Assembly: GCA_038141425.1 (NCBI GenBank)
Contig: JAYQIC010000001.1
Coordinates: forward strand, 496,001 to 560,000
Origin: UBA7985 sp038141425
Lineage (GTDB): Bacteria > Pseudomonadota > Alphaproteobacteria > UBA7985
Length of the DNA: 64,000 nucleotides
Reading direction: 5' to 3'
Shown: positions 57,296 through 64,000 of the stretch, in pieces
Layout of the letters: each line of letters begins with the position of its first letter
How positions within the stretch are numbered: position 1 is the first letter of the stretch
The notes under the pieces: generated by a model
The model's input: the letters and a program-made list of their open reading frames with translations, nothing else
Told to the model about the DNA's origin: nothing
Databases searched by the model: none
Made by a program: the position numbers and the translations under genes

Positions 57296-57326
57296 CCCCC
57301 GGCAGCACCCGCGCCGGGGGTTTTTT
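57296..57326 (+). terminator. Terminator after the OmpA-like gene
   Basis: CCCCCGGC and GCCGGGGG form an 8-bp stem around a 9-base loop, followed by six T. It separates the OmpA-like gene from the MotA-like gene. Confidence 0.9.
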
Positions 57327-57462
57327 CGTGGCGTCCTGCGGCCATGCAGGCCGTCACGGACCAGCGCCCCGCCATGACTTCGCCCAATTGGGCAGCAACA
57401 ACGGGTGTGACCCCGCCCATAAAGGACGTGCCAAACCGATGCGAGCGCGTTACCAGAATGGA

Positions 57463-59055
57463 ATGACAGAACAGACGACCCCTGAACGCCCGATCGATCA
57501 CACCCGAGCGCTGACGCGCCCGATCCTGCCGCTGATCATTATCCTGACCGTACTCGTGTTCGTGGCCCTGCTCGCCTTCACGCAAGCCAGTCGCCTGACC
57601 GACTTCTTCCTCGCGCAGCCGGCGATCAACGGCGCCATTCTGGTGGTGGCAGCGGTCTCGGCGGGGCTGATCATCTGGGAAGTGGTGAGCCTGAGCCGCG
57701 CAGTCCGCTGGGTCGATGGCACGCACCTGAGCGGCGATGCCGCCCCGGAAGAGGCAGCCGGTTCAGACGGGGCAATGCCCCAACTGCTGTATCCTCTGCG
57801 GTCGATCATGCTGGGAAAGTCTTTCCGCAGTGGTTTTTCGGCTGAAAACCTCTCTATCGTCATGGACGCGATCAGGGCGCGCAACGACGAGCGGCGCGAC
57901 CTCTCGCAATACCTGCTGCAGCTGCTGATCTTCCTCGGCCTGTTCGGCACGTTCTGGGGGCTGACGCTCACGGTCGGCGACATCGGCCGCGCCATCGGGC
58001 AGCTCAACGAGGGCTCAGCGTCTGGCGATACCGGCGACCTGTTCCGGCAGATGATCCAGAGCCTGCAGAACCCCATCGGCAGCATGGGCATCGCGTTCTC
58101 ATCCTCCCTGTTCGGGCTGGCTGGCACCATCATCGTCGGTTTAATGGAGCAGCAGTCGTCGCGGGCGCACGGGCGCTTCATCGACGATCTGGAAAACTGG
58201 CTGTATCAGCACGCCTCGGTGACCACGGTGCCGCAGGGCTTTGGCCTGACGGCGGGCTCCGGAGCGGGATCCATCACGGCAGACCCCAGCATGGACGGCG
58301 ACCAGCTCTCGGCCCTGACTGCCGCGCTGACCGCAGCCACCCAGGCGCAGATCGCCGCAGGCGTGGCGCCGGAGAACCCCGGGCCGACGCTGGAGAGCAT
58401 GGAACGCCTCGACAGCTCGATCGCGGCAAACAGCCACCGGTTGGAGCAGGTCGAGGCCGGCCTCTCGCGCAACCACGACGCCCTGATCACCGCACTGCAG
58501 GCGCTGGTCGCCGTTCAGGACAATCAGCAGAGCCTGCGCCAGGAAGAGCACGGTAAGCTCGCTTCGCTGGATATGCTCAACGATACCAATGCCCGCCTGA
58601 ATGCGATCATGGAGAGCTGGAACACGCGCTCTGAACAGTATTTTCAGCAGGCCACACAGTCCCAGCAGGAGATGGTCAAGCTCACCGCCGATATCGAGCA
58701 ACTGCTGAAATCGCGCGACGCCATTCTGGGACTGAACGAACAGCTTGCTGCCCTGAACCGCGAAGTGGGCGAGAGCGCACGCCGGACGGAGAGTGCCTTC
58801 GCCGGGCTGCAGGACTTCCTCGCGGGCAGTGAAACCGGCGACCAGCTGGGTAAACTGCTGACCAGCATGGACGGTGCCCGGGACGAGCTGAAGGCCATGC
58901 GGGCCGAAGCCGCCAAGGCTGCTGACGCCGCCGCTGTCTCCGCCGCCGAAATCAAGGCCGCCGCAGAAAGGGCAGCAGCCAGCGCCGAGAAGGCGACGAC
59001 TGGCAAAGAGACGGCGACCGGCAAAACGGCGACCGGCAAAAAGTCGGGCAAGTAA
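57463..59055 (+). CDS. MotA/TolQ/ExbB-type proton-channel protein with long C-terminal tail
   Basis: 530 residues. Four membrane helices: about residues 24-45 (LPLIIILTVLVFVALLAF), 58-78 (GAILVVAAVSAGLIIW), 155-178 (LLIFLGLFGTFWGLTLTV) and 205-230 (GSMGIAFSSSLFGLAGTIIV). The last two are the MotA/ExbB signature helices. A helical, coiled-coil tail of about 280 residues follows (LEQVEAGLSRNHDALITALQ, AAKAADAAAVSAAEIKAAAE) and ends in T/G/K repeats. I chose the ATG at 57463; the frame is open to 57328. It abuts the MotB-like gene, its likely partner. Confidence 0.88.
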   Translation: MTEQTTPERPIDHTRALTRPILPLIIILTVLVFVALLAFTQASRLTDFFLAQPAINGAILVVAAVSAGLIIWEVVSLSRAVRWVDGTHLSGDAAPEEAAGSDGAMPQLLYPLRSIMLGKSFRSGFSAENLSIVMDAIRARNDERRDLSQYLLQLLIFLGLFGTFWGLTLTVGDIGRAIGQLNEGSASGDTGDLFRQMIQSLQNPIGSMGIAFSSSLFGLAGTIIVGLMEQQSSRAHGRFIDDLENWLYQHASVTTVPQGFGLTAGSGAGSITADPSMDGDQLSALTAALTAATQAQIAAGVAPENPGPTLESMERLDSSIAANSHRLEQVEAGLSRNHDALITALQALVAVQDNQQSLRQEEHGKLASLDMLNDTNARLNAIMESWNTRSEQYFQQATQSQQEMVKLTADIEQLLKSRDAILGLNEQLAALNREVGESARRTESAFAGLQDFLAGSETGDQLGKLLTSMDGARDELKAMRAEAAKAADAAAVSAAEIKAAAERAAASAEKATTGKETATGKTATGKKSGK

Positions 59056-61356
59056 ATGGCACGCCGCTCGCGCCGAAATCAGGTTAACATCTGGCCGGGC
59101 TTCGTCGACGCCCTGACCACGCTGGTCATGGTGGTCATCTTCGTGCTGGTGGTGTTCATCTTCGCCCAGCAGTTCCTCTCCACGCAGCTCAACGATAACG
59201 TCACCCAGATCCGCTCGCTGGAGAACGAGAACGAGCAGCTGGAGTTCGAGAAGTTCGAGCTGCAGGAGCGCAACATGCGCCTTGGCAATGAGCTCGATGC
59301 GATGCGGCTGGAGCTGGCGACGCTGCGCGGTGAGCGCAACAACCTGATCAACAACCTCACCGCCTCGCAGGACGAGGTGCAGTCGCTGTTCGGCGCTGTC
59401 GACGATCTGCGCGACGAAGAACGCACGCTGCTGCGGCGGCTGGCGCAGGCCGAACTGGAAAACCGGCAGCTGCGCGCAGAGAACAGCAAGATGGCCGACG
59501 ACATGGTGCTGGCGCAGGAAGTGCTGGCCGCGGCTGAAGCCCAGCGCGTCGCCCTGATCCAGCGGGTGCGCGAAGACGGCTACATGACCGAAGCCATGGA
59601 AGAGACCATCGCCGAGGCCGACGTTAATCAGGAGCGCAATCTGGAACGATTTGTGTCGGTGCGGGACGCCTTCCTCGCCAGCATCCAGAACCTCGCGCCT
59701 TCGGTGGCGGACGAAGACGAACGCGAACTGCTGCTGCGGCTCGCCGAGCGCATCCCCAGCGACCCCGAGACCGATCTGGGGACCGTGGCGCCGGACCGCG
59801 CCGCCCGGCTGAAAGCAACGGTTCAGACGACCCAAGACCTGATGGAGGCCATGTTTGCGCTGGCCGAGCAGAAGCAATCGGAGCTGAACATCCTGCTCGG
59901 GACGCTGATCGATGCCCGCAGCCGCCTGTCTGAAGCCGAACAGGAGCTGGTCGACGATCAGATCCAGATGGCGCAGCTGCGCGCGCGCAACGCCGAGGTC
60001 AGCCGCGACTTCGTCGCCGCGAACGAGGCCATCGCCGTCAACGAGTTCACCATCGAAGCCAAGCTGGCGGAGATTCAGGTGCTGACCGACGTCCGCGACG
60101 ACCTGCAAACCCGGGTCAATGACATGCAGGCTGCTGTGCTGTCCTTCGAAGACGCGATCAAGAGCCTGCGCGCAACGCTGGGCGAGCGCGACCGCGAGCT
60201 GGCCGACACGGTCGATAACTACGAAGCCCGGATCGCCGAGCTGGTGCTGACGCTACAGGCGACCGAGGACCAGCAGGCGACACTGCAAGCCGCGCTCGAC
60301 GCGCGCTCGGAAGAGCTTGCGATCCGCGCCGAGCAACTCGATCAGGCGCTGCTGCAGCTCGCCCGTGGTGAAGCCGATCTGCAGACCCTGATCGAGCAGC
60401 GAACGGTCAACCAGACCGAGCTGGAGAAGGCGATCGCACAAATCGCGGCGCTGGACGCCCAACTCGCCGAGCAGACCAGCGCGCTGGCCTCCGCCGAGCT
60501 GGATATCGCCACCTCCTACGACCGTCTCGAAACCAAGGATCTGCAGATCCAGCAGCTGACGGCGCAACTCGAAGCCGCGGAGAGCAGCACGGCGGTCAGC
60601 CGCGCCCAGCTCAGCGATGCGCGGGCAGAGATCGACACCCTCAACGCGCAGCTGTTCGACGTGCGCCAGAAGCTGACCAAGATCGAGACCGCCCTGATCG
60701 AGCGCAACGCCACGCTGCGCGCGCAGAGCCAGGAACTCGAAGACGCCAACCTCGATATGGCCGCCGCCCTTGCCGACCAGCTGGCGCTGGAGAAGGAGCT
60801 GACCGCAGCACTGGAGCAGCGCGACGCGATCCTCTCCCGCGCGCAGTCGAGCTTCGCCTTCGCCGCCCGGGTCGCTGCGACGGGTTTGGACGGCATCGTG
60901 GTGCAGGAGGAAACCAGCACGGTCGGCGACGAAGAGCTGACGCAGGTGCGGTTTATCTCCCGCGAAAAGATCCAGTTCGAGCTCGGGTCCTACGAGATTG
61001 CCGACGACTCGACCGTGCAACTGTCCCTGATCGCCGAGGATCTGGTGGAGCTTACGCGACGCCTGCCCGCCGATCTGGACTGGGTGATCCGGATCGAAGG
61101 TCACACCGACCAGACGCCGGTCAACGCCGGTTTCTCCGGGGGCTTCCGCAACAACATTCAGCTGGGCTTTCTGCGCGCCGAGGCCGTGCGCGCGGCGCTG
61201 CTGAACACCACGCAGGGGCTGCTGCCAAACCAGCTGCTGGCGTCATCCTATGGGGAAACGTCGCCTCTGGTCGACGCCACCGAGCTGACGGGTTTCGCTA
61301 AATTGGAGGCAGACCAGCTCAACAGACGTATTGAATTCATCCTCGCGCCGCGTTAA
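59056..61356 (+). CDS. MotB/OmpA-type protein with very long coiled coil
   Basis: 766 residues. Residues about 8-36 (VNIWPGFVDALTTLVMVVIF) form one membrane helix with an aspartate placed like the proton-carrying Asp of MotB. About 550 residues of heptad coiled coil follow (ENENEQLEFEKFELQERNMR and on). The C-terminal OmpA domain has IRIEGHTDQTPVNAGF and QLGFLRAEAVRAALL, ending LNRRIEFILAPR: peptidoglycan-binding. MotB itself has about 310 residues. It starts directly after the MotA-like stop. Together they probably form a proton-driven complex spanning the envelope; task unknown. Confidence 0.88.
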   Translation: MARRSRRNQVNIWPGFVDALTTLVMVVIFVLVVFIFAQQFLSTQLNDNVTQIRSLENENEQLEFEKFELQERNMRLGNELDAMRLELATLRGERNNLINNLTASQDEVQSLFGAVDDLRDEERTLLRRLAQAELENRQLRAENSKMADDMVLAQEVLAAAEAQRVALIQRVREDGYMTEAMEETIAEADVNQERNLERFVSVRDAFLASIQNLAPSVADEDERELLLRLAERIPSDPETDLGTVAPDRAARLKATVQTTQDLMEAMFALAEQKQSELNILLGTLIDARSRLSEAEQELVDDQIQMAQLRARNAEVSRDFVAANEAIAVNEFTIEAKLAEIQVLTDVRDDLQTRVNDMQAAVLSFEDAIKSLRATLGERDRELADTVDNYEARIAELVLTLQATEDQQATLQAALDARSEELAIRAEQLDQALLQLARGEADLQTLIEQRTVNQTELEKAIAQIAALDAQLAEQTSALASAELDIATSYDRLETKDLQIQQLTAQLEAAESSTAVSRAQLSDARAEIDTLNAQLFDVRQKLTKIETALIERNATLRAQSQELEDANLDMAAALADQLALEKELTAALEQRDAILSRAQSSFAFAARVAATGLDGIVVQEETSTVGDEELTQVRFISREKIQFELGSYEIADDSTVQLSLIAEDLVELTRRLPADLDWVIRIEGHTDQTPVNAGFSGGFRNNIQLGFLRAEAVRAALLNTTQGLLPNQLLASSYGETSPLVDATELTGFAKLEADQLNRRIEFILAPR

Positions 61357-61407
61357 CCACGGCGCTTACGTTTCCAAGTTGACGCTTTGACCACGGGAGT
61401 CGCCCCA

Positions 61408-61635
61408 ATGAAGGCGGATATTCACCCAGAATACCACGAGATCACCGTCGTAATGACCGACGGCAGCACGTTCACCACGCGCTCCACCTACGGTGCGCCC
61501 GGCGACACCCTGCGTCTGGACATCGATCCAAAGTCGCACCCCGCCTGGACCGGTGTTCAGCGGATGCTCGACAGCGGCGGTCAGGTCGGCAAGTACAACG
61601 ATAAATTTGGCTTCATGTCCGGCCTCAAGGTCTGA
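61408..61635 (+). CDS. rpmE: 50S ribosomal protein bL31
   Basis: 75 residues. MKADIHPEYHEITVVMTDGS and TLRLDIDPKSHPAWTGVQRM are typical; the form lacks the CxxC zinc cysteines, as usual in alphaproteobacteria. ATG at 61408. A GGGGCGCG/CGCGCCCC hairpin with a 15-base loop follows at 61654-61684. Confidence 0.94.
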   Translation: MKADIHPEYHEITVVMTDGSTFTTRSTYGAPGDTLRLDIDPKSHPAWTGVQRMLDSGGQVGKYNDKFGFMSGLKV

Positions 61636-61683
61636 TCAAGCCCGCCGCGCACAGGGGCGCGTGGATTTTCTGCAATCGCGCCC

Positions 61684-61712
61684 CTTGCGAACCCAAATCC
61701 CCCTCCTTACCT
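61684..61712 (+). promoter_or_regulatory. Candidate heat-shock (RpoH) promoter
   Basis: CTTGCGA, a 14-base spacer and CCTTACCT, close to the sigma-32 pattern CTTGAAA-N13/14-CCCCATNT. It lies about 115 bases before the Hsp20 start, where a heat-shock promoter would be expected. Confidence 0.45.
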
Positions 61713-61826
61713 GCTTAGGTGTCAGCGGGCCGGTCGCTCGAATTGAGGACCACCTTCCGCCGATACGGGCTGTCGCAGTCGCGAAGCCCGGCCATTCATA
61801 CCTTGCTTAAGCTTAAGGAGGCCTCA

Positions 61827-62347
61827 GTGCGTACACTGGATCTTACCCCCTCTTCCGTTCTTCCGTTGGTTTTGACCGCATGACCTCGATGCTGGAGACA
61901 GCCTCGCGCATGGATGCGAACCCGGCGAACACCTACCCGCCCTACAACATCGAGCGACAGTCCGACGACGCCTACCGCATCACCATGGCGGTGGCCGGCT
62001 TCACACTCGATGATCTCGAAATCGAAATTCAGGATCAGTCCCTGACCGTTCGCGGTCGACAGGGCGAGAAGGCGGACGACGACACGAACACCCACTACCT
62101 GCACCGCGGCATTGCCACCCGTGCCTTCGAGCGGCGCTTCCATCTGGCAGAGCATATCCGCGTTGCCGGTGCGAAACTGGAAAACGGCCTGCTCCACGTC
62201 GAGCTGGTGCGCGAAGTGCCCGAGGCCCTGCGCCCCCGCCTGATCAAGATCGACGCGGGCGACGGCTCCGGCGCCAAGGTGATCGAGGCGGAGACCCCGA
62301 CCCGATCTACCGCCACGGCCAAGGCTGCAAAGACCAAAGCGGCCTGA
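61827..62347 (+). CDS. Small heat-shock protein Hsp20/IbpA type, frameshifted near 61846
   Basis: About 173 residues after repair. NIERQSDDAYRITMAVAGFT, LEIEIQDQSLTVRGRQGEKA and FHLAEHIRVAGAKLENGLLH form the alpha-crystallin domain; the A/K/T-rich tail is disordered. The body is open from 61880, but the true start is the GTG at 61827 with AAGGAGG at 61815-61821: it reads MRTLDLTP, and one extra C in the CCCCC at 61845-61849 would join it to LFRSSVGFDRMTSMLE, the family's usual head. Holdase chaperone. A terminator follows. Confidence 0.9.
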
Positions 62348-62386
62348 ACCGCGCAGCCTTCATTTTCCCACCTCTGATGAGAAACT

Positions 62387-62416
62387 GCCGGGTCGTCATG
62401 GCGACCCGGCTTTGTT
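62387..62416 (+). terminator. Terminator after hsp20
   Basis: GCCGGGTCG and CGACCCGGC, a 9-bp perfect stem with a 6-base loop, followed by TTTGTT. Confidence 0.8.
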
Positions 62417-62477
62417 ATGTCTGAGGCTCGGCTGCACAGCCACGCCGGTTCCCGACAACAACGCAACAGGCCTGCGG

Positions 62478-63397
62478 GTGAGCGATCCACACCTCGACGA
62501 CGACAACGAGATTGACGAGACCACCTCGAAGGAGGAGGGCCATACCCGATGGATGGTCGCCCTGATCCTCGGACTATCGGCGCTGGGGCTGGGCTGGGCG
62601 CTTTTCTTCCGCCCCGAAGGCTGGCCGGCGCCGGATTTCCTGTCCGTGTTGCTGGCGCCCGCTCTCCTGATCATCCTCTTCGGCGGTTCTTACTTCCTGA
62701 CCCGGGGACCGAATGGACGGCGCTGCTCCGCTCGACCCAGATCAGCTGGCCCGAAGGTACGCTGCAGATCGTCAAAACCTGGTCCAAGGGCGGGGTGCGC
62801 CAGCGCCGCGTCGACCACGGGCTTATCAAGAACGCGCTCTATGACGGCTCGGATGGGGCCAAAGGCGATCTGGTGGTGGCGCTGGCCTCGGGACGCTCCC
62901 GCACACGCTGGCTGTTCGTGCTGTTCGCCGCACTCATCGCGTCCGGCGTGGGCTACCTGCTGCTCGGCACCGACCGCAGCCTGTTCGGTGTCATGTGGTT
63001 TCAGGCTTTGGTTTTCTCGGCGGTGATGGTCGCACTGCTGACCACCCGGCTGGGGCAGTGGCTGACCCCGCCACTCCTGCGGCGGCGGTTCCTGCTGTCC
63101 ACCCCGGAAGCCGTCTACGCCATCGCCGGCATGGATAAGGACGGCCTGTCGGCGCAGGTGATGTTCCATATAGCGCGCAACGAACGGCGGCTGGACCTAC
63201 GGGTGTCGCCCGCGCTTTCCGACACGCCTGAGAAGGCGCAGGCCTGGGCCGATATCGCGACGTCGTTCGCGAAAGAAGCCTACGAAAGCGGCCTCGACAG
63301 TGCCGCCTGCACGGCTGTAAAGGCGGCGGCGCGGGTGATCGCTGCGGCGCCCGAAGGTGGGTCGCAGCCCGGCCGCGGGCTCTACATCGCGCTCTGA
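62478..63397 (+). CDS. Membrane protein of unknown function, frameshifted near 62710
   Basis: About 306 residues. GTG start at 62478 gives VSDPHLDDDNEIDETTSKEE. Two helices follow (WMVALILGLSALGLGWALFF, FLSVLLAPALLIILFGGSYF), then after a one-base shift EWTALLRSTQISWPEGTLQI, two more helices (LFVLFAALIASGVGYLLLG, QALVFSAVMVALLTTRLG) and a soluble end with AWADIATSFAKEAYESGL. I do not recognise the family. It stands alone between hsp20 and trcR. Confidence 0.6.
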
Positions 63398-63518
63398 AAG
63401 CAGGGCGCTCGCGCCCAGCGACCGGCAGTTGTGCGCGTTAAAGGCATTTATTTCCCGGCCCAAGTCCCTTATATCAGGGGCCAATTCCCGAAATTCCGAC
63501 AGTACATAGGAGCGTGGC

Positions 63519-64000
63519 ATGGCCCAGCAACCCCCACTGATGCCCAAAGCGACCGCCGTTTGGCTGGTCGACCACACCGCCCTTTCGTTCGAGCAGATCG
63601 CCAATTTCTGTCACCTGCACAAGCTCGAGGTCAAAGGCATCGCCGACGGTGACGTCGCGCGCGGCATCATGGGTCAGGACCCGACCAAGAACGGGCAGCT
63701 GACCGAGGAAGAGATCAAGCGCTGCGAAGCCGACGACGAAGCCAGCCTCGAGCTGGCCGTGAGCGACATGCCGGAGCTCGCGCCGCACCAAGGGCCCGCG
63801 CTACACCCCGGTTGCCCGTCGGCAGGAAAAGCCCGACGCCATCGCCTGGCTGGTCAAAACCTACCCCCACCTCTCCGACGCGCAGATCATCAAGCTGGTG
63901 GGTACGACCAAGAACACCATTGGCGCGATCCGCGAGCGCACCCACTGGAATATGTCCAACCTGCAGCCCCGTGACCCCGTGCTGCTGGGCATCTGCAAGC
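63519..64000 (+). CDS. trcR: DUF1013 cell-cycle regulator TrcR, 5' part, frameshifted near 63785
   Basis: MPKATAVWLVDHTALSFEQI, FCHLHKLEVKGIADGDVARG and GQDPTKNGQLTEEEIKRCEA are diagnostic for DUF1013, an alphaproteobacteria-only DNA-associated regulator shown in Sinorhizobium/Caulobacter-type work to act with CtrA-level control. The frame changes near 63785 (CCGCACCAAGGGCCC); in the next frame GPRYTPVARRQEKPDAIAWL and IIKLVGTTKNTIGAIRERTH continue to the window's right edge, where the gene is cut. Confidence 0.88.

Noticed and set aside
58141..60108. A 655-codon minus-strand frame opposite the MotA/MotB-like genes
   Set aside because: Shadow of two well-supported plus-strand genes; it crosses their junction and has no recognisable domains.
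57463..61356. A Zorya-type phage defence system
   Set aside because: Only the ZorA/ZorB-like architecture is present. No helicase, nuclease or other Zor partner lies nearby, and the neighbours (suhB, rpmE) are housekeeping genes.

Overview
The window is G+C-rich chromosomal DNA from an alphaproteobacterium, probably Rhodospirillales-like; the family cannot be fixed from the sequence. The evidence is gene content and order: a DUF1013/TrcR cell-cycle regulator, UPF0262, DUF2948, the run murA-DUF2948-hisG-hisD-UPF0262-phosphatase-infA-maf-rng-yacG, a TakP-like Tat-exported TRAP binding protein, and efp-suhB followed by an OmpA/MotA/MotB-like/bL31 group.

Layout. 1-7.5 kb: nusG (partial), secE, tRNA-Trp, amtB, tRNA-Gly, an RNA methylase and tRNA-Tyr on the minus strand, then rlmB, a TPR protein and rplK-rplA on the plus strand. 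7.6-11 kb: palindromic repeats, grxD-bolA-purC and an NRDE/TANGO2 protein. 11-16.6 kb: aconitase, a lipoprotein and an RpiR regulator. 16.6-17.1 kb: a second repeat nest. 17.2-21.1 kb: a class V aminotransferase-like enzyme, a ureohydrolase and an amidase, followed by a higBA toxin-antitoxin pair. 22-31 kb: an esterase, tRNA-Thr and the dcd-murA-hisGD-infA-maf-rng-yacG block. 31.3-35.8 kb: an island bounded by a 54-bp perfect duplication of the 3' part of tRNA-Phe. 35.8-38.2 kb: a damaged Fe(II)/2-oxoglutarate oxygenase gene and a porin. 38.7-46.9 kb: a TRAP transporter locus with two QM permease pairs and one binding protein. 47-50.7 kb: tRNA-Leu, a VTT/YqaA-like protein, DsbB, an HNH protein, a carboxylesterase and zapA. 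51-64 kb: transketolase, a degenerate ThiE, EF-P, an inositol-phosphatase-family protein, a MotA/MotB-like envelope pair, bL31, Hsp20 and trcR (partial).

A caution for every reader: about thirty genes or gene segments, including core genes such as aconitase, transketolase, rlmB, bolA and purC, are broken by single-base shifts. Many of the shifts lie in runs of one base. Uncorrected sequencing error is the likeliest cause. For these genes I give the full reconstructed span and the place where the frame changes.

Points of biological interest are the split secE-nusG / rplKA arrangement, two related palindromic repeat families with compensatory stem changes, imperfect tandem repeats that start at stop codons and repeat the stop triplet, the tRNA-Phe island, a DctM of about 1055 codons with a large central insertion, and a MotB-like protein with a very long coiled coil. 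No CRISPR array, recognisable integrase or complete known defence system was seen.
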